Positions 58,187-64,000 of a DNA stretch of 64,000 nt are shown here, in pieces; positions within the stretch are counted from its first letter, which is position 1, and every line of letters starts with the position of its first letter. A program made the translations under genes and the position numbers. The notes beneath the pieces were generated by a model. It was not told the origin of the DNA. It saw nothing but the letters and a program-made list of their open reading frames with translations, and did no database searches. Source of the DNA: Streptomyces sp. SCSIO 30461 (GTDB lineage Bacteria; Actinomycetota; Actinomycetes; Streptomycetales; Streptomycetaceae); contig NZ_CP146101.1 of assembly GCF_037023745.1 (NCBI RefSeq), positions 6,216,001 through 6,280,000 on the forward strand, read 5' to 3'.

Positions 58187-58861
58187 TCAACCCGTTCCGC
58201 CGCTCGGGCCGGACGGGTCGGACAGGTCGAACGGGACCGGCGCCCGGCCCACCCCGGTCTCGGTCGGCACCGGGGCGGGATCCGCGTTGATGTCGATACC
58301 GCAGGCCGCGGGGCTCAACGACAGGTCCCGGCCGGTCAGTCTCACCGTGCCCTCGCCCTGGGAGTCCTGCGCGTAGGCGATCGTGCAGACCAGCTGACTC
58401 AGCGCGGTCTCGTCGAGTCCGTCCAGGGCGATCGGGAGCACCACCTCGACTTCGCCGCCCTTCTCGTGCCCGACCTGCACGATTGCGTTCGGGTCTCCCC
58501 GGGGCAGACCCGTGCCCAGACCGGCGGCCCTGTCGTGCTCGGCCGGACCCGCGAACAGCTCGCGGACCGATTTCCCCGTCAACGCGATCGTGTCCTGGCC
58601 CTGCGCGTACTCGGGGCCGAATCCGGTCGAAGGGCCAAGGAAGGCCGCGGGCGACCGGATCACGGGGCTCAGCCGCCCGTCCGGTCCGTGGAAGAAGAGC
58701 AGCACATCGCTGCCCCGGTTCACGAAGGCCTGGAGGGTCGCGGGACCGCCCGCCTCGATGACATCGGTCTCCTGGATGCCGCAGCCGGCCATCAGCAGCA
58801 GCGCGGCCGGCGTCACGGCGGCGACCGCGTACCGACAGCGCAGGCGATGCGCGCGCCTCAT
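58187..58861 (-). CDS. Lipoprotein of the envelope operon
   Basis: 224 residues: a positively charged start, hydrophobic core and lipobox LLMAGC (Cys near 27). The mature part has VNRGSDVLLFFHGPDGRLSPVIR and a late LTGRDLSLSPAACG; no family is firmly recognised, though a GerMN-like fold is conceivable. It overlaps the kinase gene by 4 bp. A role as modulator of the kinase, like CseA for CseC, is inferred from context. Confidence 0.72.
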   Translation of the reverse strand: MRRAHRLRCRYAVAAVTPAALLLMAGCGIQETDVIEAGGPATLQAFVNRGSDVLLFFHGPDGRLSPVIRSPAAFLGPSTGFGPEYAQGQDTIALTGKSVRELFAGPAEHDRAAGLGTGLPRGDPNAIVQVGHEKGGEVEVVLPIALDGLDETALSQLVCTIAYAQDSQGEGTVRLTGRDLSLSPAACGIDINADPAPVPTETGVGRAPVPFDLSDPSGPSGGTG

Positions 58862-60324
58862 CCCTCGGCCTCCTCCGCGCGGAGCGGTATCTCCACGGTG
58901 AAGACAGCCCCGCCACCCGGCTGGTTCCCGGCCCGCACCGTGCCTCCGTGCAACCGTACGTTCTCCAGCGTGATCGCCAGCCCGAGCCCGCTGCCCGCCG
59001 ATCGGGTACGGGCAGCGTCGGCCTTGTAGAAGCGGTCGAAGATATGCGGCAGCACCTCGGGACTGATTCCGGGACCGCTGTCGGCGACCTCGGTGACCAG
59101 CACCGGCACACCGTCGGAGCGCGCCTCGGTGCGCAGTCGTACGGTGACGGGAGTACCGCCGTGCCGCAGGGCGTTGCCGACCAGATTGGCCACGACCAGG
59201 TCGAAGCGGCGCGGATCGAGCCGGGCACGGGTGCCGTCGGGCAGTTCGGTGCGCACTCCGCGCTCGCCGGTCCAGTGGCGGTTCTCCAGGGTCTTGCGGA
59301 TGGCCTCGGCCGCGTCGACCTCGTCGGTGTTCAGCTCTGCCGCTCGGGCGTCGAAGCGGGAGATCTCCATCAGGTCCTCGACCAGCACGGCCAGCTTTCC
59401 GGTCTCGGTGCTGACGAGCCGCACCGCCTTCGCCGTGTCCGGGTCCAGGCTGCCCGCTTCCTCGTCGAGCACCTCCGTGACGGCGAGCATCCCGGCGAGC
59501 GGGGTGCGCAGCTCGTGCGAGACGTCGGAAGCGAAGCGGCGGGCGCGTTCCTCGGCCTGCCGCAGCTCCTCCACGGAGCGTTCGAGCTCGCCCGCCGACT
59601 CGTTGAAGGTACGCGCCAGTTCGGCGAGTTCGTCGCTGCCCCTGACCCGGATACGCGTGTCCAGCCTCCCGCTGCCCATGCTCCGCGCGGCCTGCCGCAG
59701 CTCGCGCACCGGCCTCAGCACGCTGCGCGCCGCCAGCAGCGCGGGCACCAGGGCGATGGCGAGTCCGGGCAGGGCACCGTCTCGGGCCGCCGTGACCAGC
59801 GCGTCGACGTTGAGCTGTTCATCGGTCATCCGCATGACGGCGTACATGACGAGCCGGCTGGGAAGCACCCCTCCTGGACCGGCCTTGAAGACGGTGGGCA
59901 TGCCGATGGTGAGGTACGGGACCCCGTCCTTGACCACCCGCTGGAACGCGCCGTTGGGGTTGGCCGCCGCGGAACGGCGCAGCTCGGGTGTGATCACGGT
60001 GGAGACGGGGCTGGTGCCCGACGACGCGCGGATCGAGCCGTACTCGGCGAACACCACCCAGGGGTGGGGTTTGCCCTTGCGCGCGATCTCCCGGAGGGCG
60101 TCTCCGAGCCCCTCCGACTGGATGGGCAGCCCGAAGCCCATCAGCTGGATCTGGTCGCGGAACGACGTGACGGCCGTGTCCTGGGCCGTCTCCAGCAGGG
60201 CGTTGCGGGCCTCACGGTAGGTCAGCGCGGCGGTGGTGCCCGCGCTGACCGCCGCGACCAGCAGGAAGGCGAGCACGAGCCTGACCCGCAGCCCGAAGGC
60301 CGCCGTCCGCGCGCGGCTGATCAC
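58858..60324 (-). CDS. OmpR-class sensor histidine kinase
   Basis: 488 residues. One helix near 12-35, an extracytoplasmic sensor of about 130 residues, a second helix (about 175-195), HAMP (LRPVRELRQAARSMGSGRLDTRI), HisKA with the phospho-His in SDVSHELRTPLAG, then HATPase_c with NLVGNALRHG, DSGPGIS and GSGLGLAIT. GTG 60324 overlaps the regulator stop (GTGA). Probably senses envelope stress, given its neighbours. Confidence 0.92.
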   Translation of the reverse strand: MISRARTAAFGLRVRLVLAFLLVAAVSAGTTAALTYREARNALLETAQDTAVTSFRDQIQLMGFGLPIQSEGLGDALREIARKGKPHPWVVFAEYGSIRASSGTSPVSTVITPELRRSAAANPNGAFQRVVKDGVPYLTIGMPTVFKAGPGGVLPSRLVMYAVMRMTDEQLNVDALVTAARDGALPGLAIALVPALLAARSVLRPVRELRQAARSMGSGRLDTRIRVRGSDELAELARTFNESAGELERSVEELRQAEERARRFASDVSHELRTPLAGMLAVTEVLDEEAGSLDPDTAKAVRLVSTETGKLAVLVEDLMEISRFDARAAELNTDEVDAAEAIRKTLENRHWTGERGVRTELPDGTRARLDPRRFDLVVANLVGNALRHGGTPVTVRLRTEARSDGVPVLVTEVADSGPGISPEVLPHIFDRFYKADAARTRSAGSGLGLAITLENVRLHGGTVRAGNQPGGGAVFTVEIPLRAEEAEG

Positions 60325-61022
60325 AGCGGTCCGAAGCGGTAGCCGAAGCCCCGCAGGGTCTGGATGTAGCGGGGGGCTCCGTCCTCGTCCTCGATCTTGT
60401 TGCGCAGGCGCCGCACGCAGGCGTCCACCAGCCGGGCGTCCGCGTGATAGCCGTGCTCCCACACGTGTTCGAGCAACTGCTGCCTGCTGAACACCTGCTC
60501 GGGCGCCGCGGACAGATGCAGCAGCAGCTTCAGCTCGGAAGGCGCGAGCGCGAGCTGCCGTCCGGACTTGGTCACGGCCAGTCCCGCACGGTCGATGGCG
60601 AGCTCGCCGTGCACCTCGACGGCGGCACGGCCCTGGCCGCCCCCCGGCCCCTGGGCGAAGTCCTCGATTCGGCGCAGCACCGCGCGGATACGCGCCTCGA
60701 TCACCTCGGTACGGGCGGGTTTGACGATGTAGTCGTCGGCACCGGCCTCAAGGCCCACGACAACGTCGAAGTCGTCCCCGCGCGCGGTGAGCATGATGAT
60801 CGGCAACTGGCTGCTCTCGCGCACCCGGCGGCAGACCTGGACTCCGTTCATCCCGGGCAGCATCAGGTCCAGCAGCAGCAGATCGGGACGGAACTCGCCC
60901 AGCGCGGCGAGCCCTGCCTCGCCGGTGGCGGCGGACCGCACCTCGTGTCCGCGGCGGCGCAGACCGAGCTCGACCCCTTCGCGTACGGAAGGGTCGTCCT
61001 CGATGAGGAGCACGCGGGGCAT
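60321..61022 (-). CDS. OmpR-family response regulator
   Basis: 233 residues. The receiver has LLIEDDPSVREG, phospho-Asp in LLLLDLMLPGMNG (about 52), and Lys in YIVKPA. The winged-helix output domain spans about 140-230 (ALAPSELKLLLHL, VDACVRRLRNKIEDED, RGFGYRF). ATG 61022 lies 23 bp after the MurJ-like stop, so it is part of the same operon. Confidence 0.92.
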   Translation of the reverse strand: MPRVLLIEDDPSVREGVELGLRRRGHEVRSAATGEAGLAALGEFRPDLLLLDLMLPGMNGVQVCRRVRESSQLPIIMLTARGDDFDVVVGLEAGADDYIVKPARTEVIEARIRAVLRRIEDFAQGPGGGQGRAAVEVHGELAIDRAGLAVTKSGRQLALAPSELKLLLHLSAAPEQVFSRQQLLEHVWEHGYHADARLVDACVRRLRNKIEDEDGAPRYIQTLRGFGYRFGPL

Positions 61023-61045
61023 CGGGAGTCTCCCTCGGTATTGGT

Positions 61046-62899
61046 TCAGCGTCGCCGAGACAGTCTGCGGCGCAGACCGGTGAGCAGTGCGTCGAGTTCG
61101 GTGAGTCGGAGCGGGCGGGCGAGCACGGCGAAGGTGAGCACGATCACGACGGCACCCGCCGCCGCGGCCGCCGGGGCTCCGGCCGGTGCGCTGCCGGTGG
61201 CGGCCAGCCAGCCCAGCGCGGTCGCGGGCAGCGCGGCGAGCAGCAGCCGTGCGTGCGTCCCGGCGGGTGCCGACCGCAGCGGCCGGGCGACGGCGAGCCG
61301 GCGGCTCAGCACCCGGGCCGTCACCAGCCAGCCCGCGCACAGGGCCAGCGAATACGCCGCCGCCATCCCCGTGACCGCCCAGCGCGCGGGCAGCAGTTGC
61401 GCGGCGGCCAGCGAGAGTCCCGCGTTGAGGCCCACGATCACCAGGTTGAGCAGGAAGGGCGTGCGGGTGTCGGAGAGCGCGTAGAACGTACGGGACAGCA
61501 CGTACTGGCCGGACATGGCGATCAGCCCGGGCGCGAACGCCATCATGATCCCGGCCATCGCGGCCGTGTGGGCTTCGCTGGTCCTGCCGTACCCGAACAC
61601 CAGGTCCATCACCGGGTGCCCCAGGGCGAACAGCATGCAGGCGGCGGGTACCACCGCGGCGCTGGAGGTGCGCAGGGCGTACGAGACATCGCGCCGGACG
61701 GCCGCGGTGTCGGCGTCGGCCGCCGCCGCGCTCATCCGCGGCACCAGGGCGGTCATGAGCGAGACGGTGATGATCCCGTGCGGCACGGCCCAGAGCGCGT
61801 AGACGTTGTTGTAGGCGCTGTTGCCCGGCCCACCACCGAGTCCCGCGGTCGTGGCCAGCCGGGTCGTGACCCAGTACGCCGCCTGGTTGGCAAGCACCAG
61901 CAGCACCAGCCAGCCGGCCGAACGCAGCGGGCGGGTCAGCCCGCTGCCGCGCCAGTCGAAGCGAGGCCGCCAGCGGAAGCGGGCGGCGCGCAGGGCCGGG
62001 ACGAGGGCGAGGGCCTGGACGGCGATACCGGCGGTGGTACCCCAGCCGAGCAGCGCGGTCTCGGAGGGGGTCAGCGTGTCCCCGCCGCCGAGCGCGAGGC
62101 CCAGGTAGAGGCCGAAGACGATGATGACGACGACGTTGTTGAGTGCCGGAGCCCACATCATCGCGCCGAACCGGCCGCGTGCGTTGAGCGCCTGGCCTAG
62201 CAGCGTGAACAGCCCGAGGAAGAAGATCTGCGGGAGGCAGTACCGGGCGAACGCGACCGCTGTCGCGGCGCGGTCGCCGGTGTAGCCGGTGTACGCCTCG
62301 ATGATCGCGGGCGCGGCCCAGACCGCGGCAGCGGTGATGGCGAGCAGGGCGACGATGCAGACGGTGAGCAGACGGTCGGTGTACGCGGCGCCGCCGTCCT
62401 CGTGCTCCTTGGACGCCTTGACCAGCTCGGGCACGAAGACGGCGTTCAGCGCACCGCCCATGAGCAGCATGTAGACGATGGTGGGGAGGGAGTTGCCGGC
62501 GGCATAGCTGTCGGCCGTGGGACCGATGGTACCGATCGCCGCGGCGACGACGGCGGAGCGCGCGAAGCCGGTGGCTCGGGACACGATCGACCCGGCGGCC
62601 ATGACGGCGCTGTTGCGCAGGGCGGAGGACTGCCCGGCCCCGTCGCCGGGCACCTCGGCACCAGCCCGGGGTGCGTCGGCAACGCCCCCGGTCCGAGTGC
62701 CGTGGTTCGGGTCATCACCCGGAGAGGTGGGCTTCCGGCCGTCGGCGTGCGGTCCCCGGCCCTGGCGGGGCAGCGCGACCGGCGGTTCCGCGGGCGCGGC
62801 CCGCGCCTCCGCGCCGGCGGTCCCTCCGCCGCCCGTGCTCGTGCCGGGTCCGGTGCCCGTCCGCGGCACCGGATGTGTCGGACGCATCGAACGTGTCAT
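61046..62899 (-). CDS. MurJ/MviN-family lipid II flippase-like protein
   Basis: 617 residues. After about 95 residues of disordered, Pro/Gly-rich cytoplasmic sequence come 14 helices of the MOP-type MurJ fold: SIVSRATGFARSAVVAAAIG, GNSLPTIVYMLLMGGALNAVFVPEL (family hallmark), QALNARGRFG, and later YVLSRTFYALSDTRTPF. MurJ flips lipid II across the membrane. ATG 62899 overlaps the stop of the FemX-like gene (ATGA). A second MurJ is expected elsewhere in the genome, so this may be a specialised copy. Confidence 0.9.
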   Translation of the reverse strand: MTRSMRPTHPVPRTGTGPGTSTGGGGTAGAEARAAPAEPPVALPRQGRGPHADGRKPTSPGDDPNHGTRTGGVADAPRAGAEVPGDGAGQSSALRNSAVMAAGSIVSRATGFARSAVVAAAIGTIGPTADSYAAGNSLPTIVYMLLMGGALNAVFVPELVKASKEHEDGGAAYTDRLLTVCIVALLAITAAAVWAAPAIIEAYTGYTGDRAATAVAFARYCLPQIFFLGLFTLLGQALNARGRFGAMMWAPALNNVVVIIVFGLYLGLALGGGDTLTPSETALLGWGTTAGIAVQALALVPALRAARFRWRPRFDWRGSGLTRPLRSAGWLVLLVLANQAAYWVTTRLATTAGLGGGPGNSAYNNVYALWAVPHGIITVSLMTALVPRMSAAAADADTAAVRRDVSYALRTSSAAVVPAACMLFALGHPVMDLVFGYGRTSEAHTAAMAGIMMAFAPGLIAMSGQYVLSRTFYALSDTRTPFLLNLVIVGLNAGLSLAAAQLLPARWAVTGMAAAYSLALCAGWLVTARVLSRRLAVARPLRSAPAGTHARLLLAALPATALGWLAATGSAPAGAPAAAAAGAVVIVLTFAVLARPLRLTELDALLTGLRRRLSRRR

Positions 62900-64000
62900 C
62901 GCCGAGCCAGATACGCCTGGAAGGCGCGGTGCAGCGCGTGGTTGGCGGTTCCGCCCAACGGTCTCTCCCATTCCCCCAGCGTCTCGACGACCCGTCCGCC
63001 CGTGCCGAGCTTCCACCGCATCAGCCCGTACGCACGTTCGTCAGGGTCGAGTGTGGAGGGTACCCCGCGCATGTCGTACACATCGGCGCCGAGCGCCTGG
63101 GCGTCGAGGAGCATCCGCCACTGCAGGGCGTTGGAGGGCCGGACCTCGCGGCGGTGGTCGGCGGAGGCACCGGTCTGGTACCAGACCCGGCGGCCCACCG
63201 TGATCATCGTATGGGCGGCGAGTATCTCCCCGCCGTGGCGGGCCAGATACAGCTTCATCCGCCCGGGCTGCTCGGCGTTGAGTACCGCGTACTGGCGCTC
63301 GTAGTACGCGAGCGACCGGCCGAGCCGGAAACCGTCGCGCTCTTCGGTGATCCGCAGCAGGCGGTAGAACTCCGGGAGTTCGGCGGCGCTGCCCTGAACC
63401 ACCTCGACGCCTTCCTTCCGGGCGCGGCGGACGTTGCGCCGCCACTCCTGATTGAGGCCCGACCACAGACCGTCGCTGTCTCGTCCGGCGAGCGGCACCT
63501 GGAAGACATGGCGCGGCTGGGCGTCACCGTCGTCCCCACCGCCGGCACCGCCGCAGCGGCGCCAGCCCCGTGCACGCAGCCGTTCGGCGACCGCCGTACC
63601 CAGGGGGTCGACCTCGCTCGCGAGCACATCGGACAGGCGCCTACCGGGACCGGCGGCCGACTTCAGCACCGCCGCGTCCCAGCGGCGGTACGCGGGCGAA
63701 GGGCCGATCCGCACCGCGAAGGCGCCGGAAGCACGCAGATGCTCCAGCAGAGGGGTGAGCCAGCCGTCGATGTCCGGGTCGGCCCAGTCGGCGACGGGCC
63801 CTTCGGGCAGGTAGGCGAAGTACTTTCGGGTGCCGGGGAGTTGTCGCAGCAGGACCAGCGCCACGCCGGTCAGATCGCCCGCCTCCGGGTCCGGTCCCCA
63901 GCCGAGCAGCTGCGCGCGCCAGCCCTCCTTGACGTCCGCCCAGGACGGGCACTGGAGGAAGCCCGCGCCGAGGGCGGCACCGGCGGGAGCCGTGAGGAAG
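62896..64000 (-). CDS. FemABX-like peptidoglycan bridge aminoacyltransferase (5' end beyond window)
   Basis: The frame is open to the right edge, so the start is outside. The visible 368 residues include CPSWADVKEGWRAQLLGW, LLRQLPGTRKYFAYLPEGPVADW, LNQEWRRNVRRARKEGVEV and DVYDMRGVPSTLDPDERAYGLMRWKLGTGG: the two GNAT-like halves of FemX. It adds an amino acid (glycine in Streptomyces) to lipid II before flipping. Overlap with the MurJ gene indicates a coordinated step of wall synthesis. Confidence 0.88.
   Translation of the reverse strand, partial: FLTAPAGAALGAGFLQCPSWADVKEGWRAQLLGWGPDPEAGDLTGVALVLLRQLPGTRKYFAYLPEGPVADWADPDIDGWLTPLLEHLRASGAFAVRIGPSPAYRRWDAAVLKSAAGPGRRLSDVLASEVDPLGTAVAERLRARGWRRCGGAGGGDDGDAQPRHVFQVPLAGRDSDGLWSGLNQEWRRNVRRARKEGVEVVQGSAAELPEFYRLLRITEERDGFRLGRSLAYYERQYAVLNAEQPGRMKLYLARHGGEILAAHTMITVGRRVWYQTGASADHRREVRPSNALQWRMLLDAQALGADVYDMRGVPSTLDPDERAYGLMRWKLGTGGRVVETLGEWERPLGGTANHALHRAFQAYLARR

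Overview
The window looks like a piece of a Streptomyces (or close relative) chromosome. The DNA is very GC-rich, with GC at almost every third codon position and many GTG starts. Several genes appear to be read from leaderless transcripts. Typical actinobacterial families are present: CYP125, a MhuD-like heme oxygenase, DUF3052, DUF2277, FmdB, DUF4429, a homodimeric AceE and an expanded TerD cluster. No rRNA and no CRISPR array were seen; there is one tRNA.

1-12.4 kb: the end of an ECF-type vitamin/metal importer, a secreted transglycosylase-like protein, a divergent thiolase/CYP125 pair around a KstR-like operator (steroid side-chain catabolism), GNAT and O-methyltransferase genes, a MhuD-like heme oxygenase, an MFS exporter fused to a MarR-like domain, a peptidoglycan-binding membrane protein and a HAD phosphatase. 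12.8-15.0 kb: a two-gene Thoeris-like defence locus of lower GC (membrane-anchored Macro effector plus TIR protein with an extra C-terminal domain). 14.9-21.3 kb: ion and membrane-protein genes (GDT1, FetB-like, DoxX, DedA), a secreted HNH nuclease, a PhoD-like phosphatase and small conserved proteins.

21.7-24.1 kb: a His/Arg-rich secreted protein whose 3' end is separated from its terminator by a complete group II intron. 24.2-25.7 kb: a coupled DinB / FGE-sulfatase pair. 26.0-34.5 kb: an integrated element bounded by a 43-bp duplication of the 3' half of tRNA-Val(UAC). It keeps the pif-like NUDIX / korSA-like GntR control module of an actinomycete integrative and conjugative element (AICE), but no integrase, replication or FtsK-type transfer gene was seen. 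It carries a type IV restriction-like SBD-HNH nuclease, an orphan colicin-immunity-like gene, phage-like small genes, and a secreted protein with a three-gene ABC transporter.

35-48 kb: a tellurium/stress (Ter) locus. It holds a HAD enzyme, a PRTase-StiP-PELOTA fusion and a CitE-like lyase in one overlapping operon, then four TerD/TerA-type proteins and a TerC-like DUF475 membrane protein, followed by a peroxiredoxin and DUF3052. 48-58 kb: pyruvate dehydrogenase AceE, a K+ channel, secreted and membrane proteins, and a NarL-type two-component system. 58-64 kb (minus strand): an overlapping five-gene envelope operon, FemX-like transferase -> MurJ-like flippase -> OmpR-type regulator -> histidine kinase -> lipoprotein.

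All assignments come from reading the sequence and recognising families; no database search was run. Start codons were moved from the longest ORF where a Shine-Dalgarno, an overlap or family length argued for it.
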